This document shows, piece after piece, positions 1 to 5,885 of a stretch of 9,396 nt of DNA. Positions within the stretch are counted from its first letter, which is position 1; every line of letters begins with the position of its first letter. Origin of the DNA: Bacteroidota bacterium (GTDB lineage Bacteria > Bacteroidota > Bacteroidia > Cytophagales > Cyclobacteriaceae); NCBI GenBank assembly GCA_003242315.1, contig QGUY01000152.1, positions 1-9,396 on the forward strand, written 5' to 3'. The notes under the pieces were generated by a model. That model did not search any database. It saw only the letters and a program-made list of their open reading frames with translations, and was not told the DNA's origin. The translations under genes were made by a program, and so were the position numbers.

Positions 1-365
1 TTAAAACACCCCGGAATCTTTGTTGTCCCGTTGGTGGTTCGGGGTGCTTTGGGACCGAAAAATCGTTCAATGTCTTGAAGGTCGCAACAGATAGCTTCCA
101 CGACATCGTGAAGAAGTGCTGCGATAATAGATGTAGTGCCAAGCCCTATTTCTTCAACGCATATCTGCGCCACTGCAAGCGGGTGAAAGATGAACGGCTC
201 ACCCGACTTTCTCCGCATGTCTTTATGAGCTTCGAGCGCAATGGTGAAGGCACGCTTGATAAGTTTGGCGTCGCCCTCGTTCAGAATAGGTTTGGCTTTT
301 CTGAGTAATCTCCGGTACCTGCTAATTATTTCCTTCTTCTCCTGCTCGGCATCAATGACCATCAT
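1..365 (-). CDS. RelA/SpoT-family (p)ppGpp synthetase/hydrolase, N-terminal part, cut by window edge
   Basis: This is the amino-terminal 121 codons of a long RSH protein, which hydrolyses and usually also makes the alarmone (p)ppGpp in the cytoplasm. The frame begins at ATG 365 (a second ATG follows at 362; an in-frame TAG lies a few codons upstream) and runs off the left edge. Numbering from 365, residues 50-62 read like the HD-domain entry (RRKSGEPFIFHPL, metal-ligand His at 61), and residues 66-90 include AQICVEEIGLGTTS and the HD pair at 86-87. The family motif HDxxED appears here as HDVVEA: Glu90 is kept but the next Asp is Ala91. From there to the edge several normally conserved residues differ, for example APRTTNGTTKIPGCF where I expect roughly VARIIDGLTKISGVF. 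The family is usually over 700 residues, so the synthetase, TGS and ACT parts lie outside. Family identity is confident. Whether the odd stretch is real or a contig-end error is open. Confidence 0.85.
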   Translation of the reverse strand, partial: MMVIDAEQEKKEIISRYRRLLRKAKPILNEGDAKLIKRAFTIALEAHKDMRRKSGEPFIFHPLAVAQICVEEIGLGTTSIIAALLHDVVEAICCDLQDIERFFGPKAPRTTNGTTKIPGCF

Positions 366-402
366 GAGGCACTGCTATTTGATAATACCCGGCTACGTTC
401 CA

Positions 403-411
403 CAAATTATA
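403..411 (-). promoter_or_regulatory. Possible promoter -7 region of the RelA/SpoT gene
   Basis: On the minus strand this reads TATAATTTG, which resembles both a TATAAT box and the Bacteroidota TAnnTTTG element, without matching the latter perfectly. It lies about 40 bases upstream of ATG 365. No convincing TTTG element was found at -33. Confidence 0.35.
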
Positions 412-478
412 ACATCAAATCCGGTCGGAAAACTCCCGAAAAAAGCCTGTATCCCCACGTTCCAAAAGTGCCAGCGCC

Positions 479-508
479 TTTTCTATTCGGCAATATTCCA
501 TAACTTTG
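479..508 (+). promoter_or_regulatory. Probable Bacteroidota-type promoter for tRNA-Leu (and possibly tig)
   Basis: TAACTTTG at 501-508 matches the Bacteroidota primary-sigma -7 consensus TAnnTTTG exactly. A T-rich TTTT at 479-482 sits 18 bases upstream, near where the -33 TTTG element is expected. Transcription would start around 514, leaving about 40 bases of leader before the tRNA at 555. Confidence 0.5.
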
Positions 509-554
509 CCCACCCTTTTCTGTCGTCCCGGTACGGAAGGGTTTAAGAAATCCG

Positions 555-636
555 GCGGATGTGGCGAAATTGGTAGACGCACTAGACTTAGGATCTAGCG
601 GGGCAACCCATGGGGGTTCGAGTCCCTCCATCCGCA
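555..636 (+). tRNA. tRNA-Leu, anticodon UAG
   Basis: This 82-nt cloverleaf is complete. The acceptor stem is GCGGATG (555-561) with CATCCGC (629-635), and the discriminator base is A636. The anticodon stem CTAGA/TCTAG (582-586/594-598) holds loop CTTAGGA, with anticodon TAG at 589-591, which reads CUN codons and CUA best. A long variable arm of class II type (GGG CAA CCC, around 600-608) marks leucine. The T arm carries TTCGAGT. The 3' CCA is not encoded and must be added by the nucleotidyltransferase. Confidence 0.97.
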
Positions 637-644
637 CGCCCGTT

Positions 645-681
645 CCCCCTGTGCCTGGCAACTTTTGCATGGCGCCGGGGG
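645..681 (+). terminator. Stable hairpin after tRNA-Leu, possible terminator or processing signal
   Basis: The arms at 645-655 and 671-681 pair over 11 positions with one mismatch and one G-U pair, five of them a C5/G5 run. The loop can form an inner GCAA/TTGC stem (658-661/665-668). A weak T-rich stretch (TTCTTGATTT) follows. It may end the tRNA transcript, attenuate readthrough into tig, or simply guide 3' processing. The T tail is too weak to be sure. Confidence 0.4.
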
Positions 682-719
682 TTCTTGATTTAGTTGGTAA
701 CACTCAAACGAAGTAAAAG

Positions 720-2054
720 TTGGAAATTACACTCGACAAAAAAAGTAAGACCGAAGGTCTTATTAAAATTAAGCTAACCGAGGGGGATTATCAACCCCAT
801 GTTGAGGAAAAAGTAAAGGATTTCGCCAAAAAAGCGAATATCAAGGGCTTCCGACCGGGCAAGGTTCCTCCTGGCGTCATCCGCCGGTTGTACGGGAAAT
901 CCATTCTTGTTGACGAGATCAATCACCTCCTTTCCCATAAAATTTCCGACTACATCCGGGAAAACAAAATCAGGATCCTGGGCGACCCTCTTCCTAATGA
1001 GGAGAAATCGACCGCCATCGACTGGGATGTACAAAAAGATTTTGAGTTCGAATACCAGATCGGGTTCATCGAAGATTTCAGCTACGACCTTTCCAACAAG
1101 GTCAAAATCAAGACCTACAAGGTAGAGGTAGACGACAAGGACGTAGCGCAAACGATAGAAAACATGCAGCGCCGGCACGGCACGGAAATACAGCCGGACA
1201 CCAGCGAAGAAGGCGACACGCTGCGGGGCACCCTGGAAAAGCCTGACACCGAATTCCGCGATGAGCACGTTGCCATCACGATCGAAGAAGTGGACAAGAA
1301 GGAACGGAAAAAATTCATCGGCGTTTCCACCGGCACCGTCATAGAGTTCGACGTCGATAAGGCATTTCCCGGAGACAACAAGCTCCGTTATCTCGGGTAC
1401 AACGAAGAAGACAAAGTCACCGGTACGGTTCGCTACACCGTTGAAAGCATTTCCCGGAGAACGCCGGCGCCGATCAACCAGGAATTATTCGACAAGATAT
1501 TCGGCAAGGATGTAGTGAAGGATGAAGAGGCGTTCCGTACGCGCGTACGCGAATCGCTTGCAGAAGAGTATCAGCGTGAGGCAAAGCATTTCACGAACCA
1601 CCTGATCGAAGATTATTATATCGAGAATACCAAGATCGACCTGCCGGATGAATTCCTGAAAACCTGGCTTAAGCGGTCGGCACCCGATATAACGGATGAC
1701 CTACTGGATCGTGAATTCAAAGTTTATCGTCGCCAGCTCCTGTGGGATCTGATCAAGAACAAGATTGCAGAAGATCACCAGATAAAGGTCGAAGAACCGG
1801 AAATGGTTGACCGTGCGAAGCAACTGATTGCGTCGCAATTTGGAGGACAAGCCCTCATCGACCAGCTGGGCGACCGTATGAATGAAATCGCCGTGAACTA
1901 CCTGACGAACAACGAAGGAGAGAATTTGAGGCGGGTATCGCGTCAGCTGTACGAGGAAAAGGTGCTGAACCTGATCACCGAAAAGATCACCCTTTCCGAA
2001 AAAGCCGTGAGCATCGAGGAGTTCACGAAACTCGTGCAGGAACACACACACTGA
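720..2054 (+). CDS. tig: Trigger factor, ribosome-associated chaperone
   Basis: Trigger factor docks at the ribosome exit tunnel and shields nascent chains. The 444-residue length fits the family. Domain order is visible. The N-terminal ribosome-binding domain (about 1-145) carries the signature GFRPGKVP at 43-50. A middle region (about 150-245) sits where the FKBP-like peptidyl-prolyl isomerase domain belongs. A mostly helical substrate-cradling C-terminal domain follows (about 250-440, charged, ending EHTH). I cannot see the usual FKBP core residues in the middle region, so isomerase activity is doubtful. The start is a TTG at 720: its product MEITLDKK matches the usual beginning, and the upstream in-frame ATG at 669 is cut off by a TAA just before 720. 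It heads a tig-clpP-clpX block and lies 83 bases after tRNA-Leu, with no clear promoter between, so it may be read through from the tRNA promoter. Confidence 0.96.
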   Translation: MEITLDKKSKTEGLIKIKLTEGDYQPHVEEKVKDFAKKANIKGFRPGKVPPGVIRRLYGKSILVDEINHLLSHKISDYIRENKIRILGDPLPNEEKSTAIDWDVQKDFEFEYQIGFIEDFSYDLSNKVKIKTYKVEVDDKDVAQTIENMQRRHGTEIQPDTSEEGDTLRGTLEKPDTEFRDEHVAITIEEVDKKERKKFIGVSTGTVIEFDVDKAFPGDNKLRYLGYNEEDKVTGTVRYTVESISRRTPAPINQELFDKIFGKDVVKDEEAFRTRVRESLAEEYQREAKHFTNHLIEDYYIENTKIDLPDEFLKTWLKRSAPDITDDLLDREFKVYRRQLLWDLIKNKIAEDHQIKVEEPEMVDRAKQLIASQFGGQALIDQLGDRMNEIAVNYLTNNEGENLRRVSRQLYEEKVLNLITEKITLSEKAVSIEEFTKLVQEHTH

Positions 2055-2087
2055 TCGCACAGAGCCTACAATAATTCTAAGCCTAAC

Positions 2088-2113
2088 CCGTCTGTTATAA
2101 AAGAAGCAGACGG
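2088..2113 (+). terminator. Hairpin after tig, weak terminator or leader structure
   Basis: CCGTCTG (2088-2094) pairs perfectly with CAGACGG (2107-2113), and two more weak pairs are possible inside. A T6 run comes only after a spacer (2126-2131), so it is not a canonical intrinsic terminator. A second small stem, TTCCG/CGGAA (2138-2142/2149-2153), follows. Together they could partly separate tig from clpP transcription. Confidence 0.35.
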
Positions 2114-2159
2114 TCCCTGTAAACCTTTTTTCAGTTTTTCCGGTTAAACGGAAGTTGGA

Positions 2160-2217
2160 TTTTAGGTGAGGGATACCTATGATTGCCGGGGACTTCCCCT
2201 TTAATTCACCCCTAAAA
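2160..2217 (+). promoter_or_regulatory. Structured leader element upstream of clpP
   Basis: TTTTAGG at 2160-2166 pairs with CCTAAAA at 2211-2217. The pairing continues as TGA/TCA (2167-2169/2206-2208) across a two-base bulge. Inside lies a tight GGGG-ACTT-CCCC hairpin (2188-2199) followed by TTTAATT. The element ends 22 bases before the clpP ATG, so it would sit in the clpP 5' leader or in the tig-clpP transcript. It matches no riboswitch class I know. Function is inferred only from the base pairing. Confidence 0.35.
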
Positions 2218-2239
2218 GCAGTTTTATTTACTCGTACCT

Positions 2240-2929
2240 ATGAAGCAAAAAGATGAATTCAGCAAGTATGCTGTTCACCACCTCGGGATGAGCAGCGCAA
2301 GCCTTGAGCGGTATCAGCGATTCATGTTGGAAAATGCCGGCATATGGAATTTTACGCCCAACGTCATCGAGGAGCGGCAAATGCGCGCGACGGTGATTGA
2401 CGTTTTCTCGCGCCTTATGGCCGACCGGATCGTTTTCCTTGGCACTCCTGTCGATGACTACATTGCCAACGTAATTACCGCCCAGCTGCTGTTTCTTGAA
2501 TCAGCCGATCCCAAGAAGGATGTCGTCATGTATATCAACAGTCCCGGTGGGGCCGTATATGCAGGACTTGGCATTTATGACACCATGCAATACATCAATC
2601 CTGACGTAGCTACCATTTGCACTGGTTTGGCCGCCTCAATGAGTGCCGTGCTCCTTGCTGCTGGTACTACCAAGAAGCGCTCTGCGCTGCCCCACGCGCG
2701 GGTAATGATACACCAGCCCATGAGCGGCATGCAGGGTCAGGCTTCCGATATGGAAATTTCCCTGCGGCAGACCCTGGAAGTAAAAAAGGACCTGTACACA
2801 ATTTTGTCCAAACACACGAACCAGAAGTACGAAAAAATAGAAAAAGATTCAGACCGGGATTACTGGATGAGGGCGTCCGAGGCCAAAGAATACGGGATTA
2901 TTGACGAAGTTCTCGAACCGAAGCAATAG
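2240..2929 (+). CDS. clpP: ClpP, ATP-dependent Clp protease proteolytic subunit
   Basis: ClpP is the serine peptidase that forms the double-heptamer chamber degrading proteins fed by ClpX (and ClpA/ClpC types where present). The 229-residue product carries the full triad: Ser133 in GLAASMSAVL, His158 in RVMIHQP, and Asp207 in DSDRDYW. The Ser-His and His-Asp spacings (25 and 49) equal those of the E. coli enzyme. The substrate-strand motif YINSPGG is at 98-104, and INPDVATICTG lies before the serine. About 35 residues precede the conserved core (NVIEERQMRATVIDVFSRL), longer than mature E. coli ClpP, so an autoprocessed propeptide is plausible. The ATG at 2240 was chosen because the coding match runs through it. 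No strong Shine-Dalgarno sequence is present, as is usual in Bacteroidota. It is followed by clpX after 78 bases. The start context repeats an upstream site (see findings). Confidence 0.97.
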   Translation: MKQKDEFSKYAVHHLGMSSASLERYQRFMLENAGIWNFTPNVIEERQMRATVIDVFSRLMADRIVFLGTPVDDYIANVITAQLLFLESADPKKDVVMYINSPGGAVYAGLGIYDTMQYINPDVATICTGLAASMSAVLLAAGTTKKRSALPHARVMIHQPMSGMQGQASDMEISLRQTLEVKKDLYTILSKHTNQKYEKIEKDSDRDYWMRASEAKEYGIIDEVLEPKQ

Positions 2930-2969
2930 GCGCCCTTCCGGGCTCCGAACCAGAACGGCCGAAAATTCG

Positions 2970-2977
2970 TACATTTG
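2970..2977 (+). promoter_or_regulatory. Probable promoter -7 element for clpX
   Basis: TACATTTG matches TAnnTTTG exactly and lies 30 bases before the clpX ATG at 3008, implying a short leader of about 25 bases. No good -33 TTTG is seen, so strength is uncertain. It suggests clpX can be transcribed apart from clpP. Confidence 0.45.
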
Positions 2978-3007
2978 CTGGCAAGGACGCTCCACAAAAC
3001 ACACTTT

Positions 3008-4243
3008 ATGGCTGAAGTAACCTGCTCATTTTGCGGTCGCAACAAAAAGGACGTGGACCTGATGATTTCGGGTATACACGCCCATATTTGCGATAAGTGT
3101 GTCACACAGGCGAGCCAAATTCTCCAGGAGGAGAAGAAAAGCAAGAACGAAACCGGCCTTTCGCCCAATTTCAAGCTGCTTAAGCCCCGCGAAATCAAGG
3201 CATTCCTGGACGAGTATGTGATCGGGCAGGACGAGGCCAAGAAAGTCATCTCCGTGGCAGTATACAGCCACTACAAGCGGCTCATGCAGCGGAAGGGCGA
3301 AAACGACGTTATCATCGAAAAATCCAACATCATCATGGTGGGTGACACGGGTACGGGGAAAACTTACCTCGCCCGGACCCTGGCACGCCTGCTGCAAGTA
3401 CCCTTCTGTATCGCGGATGCCACCGTGCTTACGGAGGCCGGATATGTGGGTGAAGATGTTGAAAGCATATTGACGCGGCTGCTCCAGGCTGCCGACTACA
3501 ACGTAGAGGCAGCGGAACGCGGAATTGTATACATAGACGAGATCGATAAGATCGCACGCAAGTCCGACAACCCGTCCATCACCCGCGACGTGAGCGGCGA
3601 AGGCGTGCAGCAGGCGTTGCTCAAACTGCTGGAAGGAACATCCGTGAACGTTCCCCCGCAGGGCGGAAGAAAGCACCCGGATCAGAAAATGATCTCGGTC
3701 AATACCGAAAACATCCTGTTCATCTGCGGCGGTGCCTTTGAGGGCATTTCGCGGATCATCGCCAACCGGCTGAATACGCGGCCCCTTGGCTTCGCCACCG
3801 CCCAGGATGGATACCACCATGCCATGCTGGACAAGGACAACCTGCTCCGGTATGTCTCTGCCCAGGACCTGAAGACGTTCGGCCTCATCCCCGAACTCAT
3901 CGGCAGGCTTCCTGTGGTTTCTTACCTCAATCCTCTGGACAAGGAAGCGCTGCGCCGTATCCTCACCGAACCGAGAAATGCGCTCATCAAACAGTATAAG
4001 AAACTGTTCGAGATGGAGAACATCGAGATCGAGTTCAAGGAAGGCGCGATCGATTTTATTGTCGAGAAGGCGATCGAATTCAAACTTGGCGCACGCGGAC
4101 TGCGCAGCATCTGCGAAGCGATCATTACAGACGCCATGTTCGAGTTGCCCTCTGAACGCTCCACCGACCGACTTGTGATCAACCGCGCATACGCGGAAGA
4201 AAAGTTCAGCAAGTCGCAGTACAGCAAACTCAAAGTTGCTTAA
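3008..4243 (+). CDS. clpX: ClpX, ATP-dependent unfoldase subunit of the Clp protease
   Basis: ClpX is the hexameric AAA+ unfoldase that selects tagged proteins and threads them into ClpP. With ATG 3008 as start it has 411 residues. The zinc-binding domain has Cys6, Cys9, Cys28 and Cys31. Walker A is GDTGTGKT at 112-119, where many homologues have P instead of D. Walker B is IVYIDEID at 173-180. The pore-1 loop GYVG is at 145-148 and the RKH loop at 221-223. The ClpP-docking loop is LGF at 260-262, an IGF-type tripeptide. The arginine finger is in IGRLP (R300), and the sensor-2 motif GARGLR is at 361-366. A TTG at 2975 would add 11 residues but lies inside the promoter-like TACATTTG and breaks the usual MAEVTCSFCG beginning, so I reject it. 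All working motifs are intact. It is tail to tail with lpxB. Confidence 0.97.
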   Translation: MAEVTCSFCGRNKKDVDLMISGIHAHICDKCVTQASQILQEEKKSKNETGLSPNFKLLKPREIKAFLDEYVIGQDEAKKVISVAVYSHYKRLMQRKGENDVIIEKSNIIMVGDTGTGKTYLARTLARLLQVPFCIADATVLTEAGYVGEDVESILTRLLQAADYNVEAAERGIVYIDEIDKIARKSDNPSITRDVSGEGVQQALLKLLEGTSVNVPPQGGRKHPDQKMISVNTENILFICGGAFEGISRIIANRLNTRPLGFATAQDGYHHAMLDKDNLLRYVSAQDLKTFGLIPELIGRLPVVSYLNPLDKEALRRILTEPRNALIKQYKKLFEMENIEIEFKEGAIDFIVEKAIEFKLGARGLRSICEAIITDAMFELPSERSTDRLVINRAYAEEKFSKSQYSKLKVA

Positions 4244-4248
4244 AGGTC

Positions 4249-5361
4249 CTACGACCGAAGGTAACGAACCATCAATCGCGCAGCATTTTCAGACGCAGAA
4301 TCTCCCGCATCGAGGACGCGGGCTACCTCTTCGTATCCGTCCAGAACGTTCTTACGGCGGTCGCCCTGTATTAGGCGTTGCAGTTCTGCACCCGTGTCAG
4401 CAGGGTTCGCATCACCCTGTATCAGCTCACGCACGACCTCCCGCCCCGCGATGAGATTAACCAGTGAAATGTGAGGGACCTTCACTACGAGCCGTCCAAG
4501 AAAATACGACAAGGGACTGGCTTTATAAACGACAACCTGGGGTACGCGAAACAGCGCCGTTTCCAGCGTTGCAGTCCCGGAAGTCACAATTGCCGCTGTG
4601 GCATGGCGCAACAAGTCGTAAGTCTTGTTGTACACGAATCGGACATTAGCCATCGTCCGCAGGTTGCCGTAAAGCGAGGGTTCCAGGTTGTCGACCGCCG
4701 CAACAGCATACTGGTATGAAGGATATCTGCGCACCACCTCCTCCATAAGGGGAATAATGCGCTGAAGCTCCTGTCTTCGACTGCCCGGAAGAAGCGCGAT
4801 GACCGGCTTATCGTTTGAAAATCCTTCCTTTCTGCTGAACTGCTCATCATGGGTATGCGCGCGCACGGCATCCAGTACGGGATTGCCGACATAATCCACC
4901 TCCCAATTGAACTTCCTGTAAAAATCCTTCTCAAAGGGAAGAATAACGAACATGCGGTCGACATTGGCTTTCAGTTCCCACACTCTCCGCTGATACCACG
5001 CCCACACCTTCGGCGGTATGTAGTAAAATACTTTGACGCCCTTTGCTCTTCCGTATTTGGCGATGCGTCGGTTAAAGCCGCCGTAGTCGATAAGGATCAC
5101 TACGTCCGGCTTGAATTGTTCAATGTCGTCCTTGCATCGGCGAATGTACTTTGAAATTTTGCGCAGATTTCCCAGGAGCTCTGCCAATCCCATGAACGCC
5201 ATGTCACTGTAATGGACGACAACATCCACGCCGGCATCTTTCATGTACTCGCCTCCAAAACCGCGGAAAACGCCTGATGGGTCTTCTTTTCGCAGGGCGC
5301 GTACGAGGTTACCTCCATGCAGGTCACCTGATCGCTCGCCGGCCACGATGTAATACTTCAT
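4249..5361 (-). CDS. lpxB: Lipid-A-disaccharide synthase
   Basis: LpxB is a GT19 glycosyltransferase that joins UDP-2,3-diacylglucosamine to lipid X, giving lipid A disaccharide 1-phosphate at the inner face of the cytoplasmic membrane. The 370-residue product is close to the E. coli enzyme's length (about 380). Recognisable blocks in order are AGERSGDLHGG (7-17), a PPKVWAW stretch (116-122), YVGNPVLDAV (157-166), LPGSRRQE (191-198), TSGTATLETAL (260-270) and SLVNLIAGREVVRELIQ (299-315). The last differs from the common VPELLQ wording, with Arg in place of Pro. It starts at ATG 5361, overlapping the pterin gene's TGA by 4 bases (ATGA), so translational coupling is likely. Its stop lies 5 bases from the clpX stop on the other strand. 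The gene implies a Gram-negative outer membrane. Confidence 0.95.
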   Translation of the reverse strand: MKYYIVAGERSGDLHGGNLVRALRKEDPSGVFRGFGGEYMKDAGVDVVVHYSDMAFMGLAELLGNLRKISKYIRRCKDDIEQFKPDVVILIDYGGFNRRIAKYGRAKGVKVFYYIPPKVWAWYQRRVWELKANVDRMFVILPFEKDFYRKFNWEVDYVGNPVLDAVRAHTHDEQFSRKEGFSNDKPVIALLPGSRRQELQRIIPLMEEVVRRYPSYQYAVAAVDNLEPSLYGNLRTMANVRFVYNKTYDLLRHATAAIVTSGTATLETALFRVPQVVVYKASPLSYFLGRLVVKVPHISLVNLIAGREVVRELIQGDANPADTGAELQRLIQGDRRKNVLDGYEEVARVLDAGDSASENAARLMVRYLRS

Positions 5362-5798
5362 TGCTTTTCTTGCGGGTCTGCGCTTCCAAAGTACTCCACG
5401 TAGTTACGCGGAGTCTCATATAACCTGACGGCGTGCAGCTTTCCATAGGAAGTAATCTCAGGCAGGTGACGTTCGAGGATTTTCCAGATTTCTACAATGA
5501 GGTTCTCACAGCTCGCAAGTTTACCCGTCATGAAATCCACATCGAGGTTCAGGTTTTTGTGATCCAGCTTATCAATGACTTCACGCCGGATCATGGTGCT
5601 TAGTTTTTTTAAGTCGACGACGAATCCGGTTTCCGGATCGGGTGTGCCCTTCACGGTTACGATGAGTTCGAAATTGTGGCCATGCCAGTTTTCATTCGCG
5701 CATGGCCCGAAAACCTCCCTGTTCTTTTCCGGCGACCAGGAGGGATTGTACAACTTGTGGGCAGCGTTGAAATGTTCCTTGCGGCTTACGTAGAGCAC
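5358..5798 (-). CDS. queD: 6-pyruvoyl-tetrahydropterin synthase / 6-carboxytetrahydropterin synthase family (QueD-like)
   Basis: This family acts on dihydroneopterin triphosphate. In bacteria the usual role is 6-carboxytetrahydropterin synthesis for queuosine and other 7-deazapurines, though some members make pyruvoyl-tetrahydropterin. With GTG 5798 as start there are 146 residues. Zinc ligands are His14 (HFNAAH), His39 and His41 (HGH). The nucleophile Cys33 sits in GPCANENWHGH, five residues before HGH as in animal PTPS, whereas E. coli QueD has three. LDHKNLN (78-84) gives the Asp-His pair, and Glu128 lies in YETPRNYVEYFG. GTG 5798 fits the usual beginning (MxYVxRKEHFNAAH). A TTG at 5840 would add 14 residues without family support, but cannot be excluded. 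It overlaps lpxB by ATGA and lies 87 bases after the protease gene. No other queuosine gene is in view, so the exact substrate is inferred. Confidence 0.88.
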   Translation of the reverse strand: MLYVSRKEHFNAAHKLYNPSWSPEKNREVFGPCANENWHGHNFELIVTVKGTPDPETGFVVDLKKLSTMIRREVIDKLDHKNLNLDVDFMTGKLASCENLIVEIWKILERHLPEITSYGKLHAVRLYETPRNYVEYFGSADPQEKQ

Positions 5799-5834
5799 CT
5801 TTTTTGTAAGTATACGAGTCAGGGCGTGCAATTT

Positions 5835-5846
5835 ACGCAATTGCGT
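5835..5846. promoter_or_regulatory. 12-bp perfect palindrome between protease and pterin genes
   Basis: ACGCAATTGCGT reads the same on both strands. The half-site-like TTACGCA occurs at 5833-5839 and again at 5852-5858, 19 bases apart. It lies just upstream (minus strand) of the pterin-synthase start, so it could be a dimeric regulator's operator. Nothing else supports this. Confidence 0.3.
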
Positions 5847-5885
5847 CGATCTTACGCATTGGTAGTTGCAGAGGCAGGTTGCGAA

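Noticed and set aside
75..308. Plus-strand 77-codon frame
   Set aside because: It lies antisense to the RelA/SpoT coding region, which has clear family identity on the other strand.
407..703. Minus-strand 98-codon open frame across the tRNA
   Set aside because: Its centre (MEGLEPPWVAPLDPKSSAS) is the antisense of tRNA-Leu, a familiar kind of spurious protein; the rest is spacer.
774..1268. Minus-strand 164-codon frame antisense to tig
   Set aside because: Shadow of trigger factor with no motif of its own.
2088..2153. Strong intrinsic terminator between tig and clpP
   Set aside because: The 7-bp stem is real but the T run starts about 12 bases after it; kept only as a low-confidence hairpin.
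3026..3820. Minus-strand 264-codon frame antisense to clpX
   Set aside because: No domain or motif seen; clpX is complete and conserved on the plus strand.
5799..5885. preQ1 riboswitch in front of the QueD-like gene
   Set aside because: On the minus strand there is a small TGCGT/ACGCA stem and an A-rich stretch before the start, but they are too far apart and lack the class I loop pattern.
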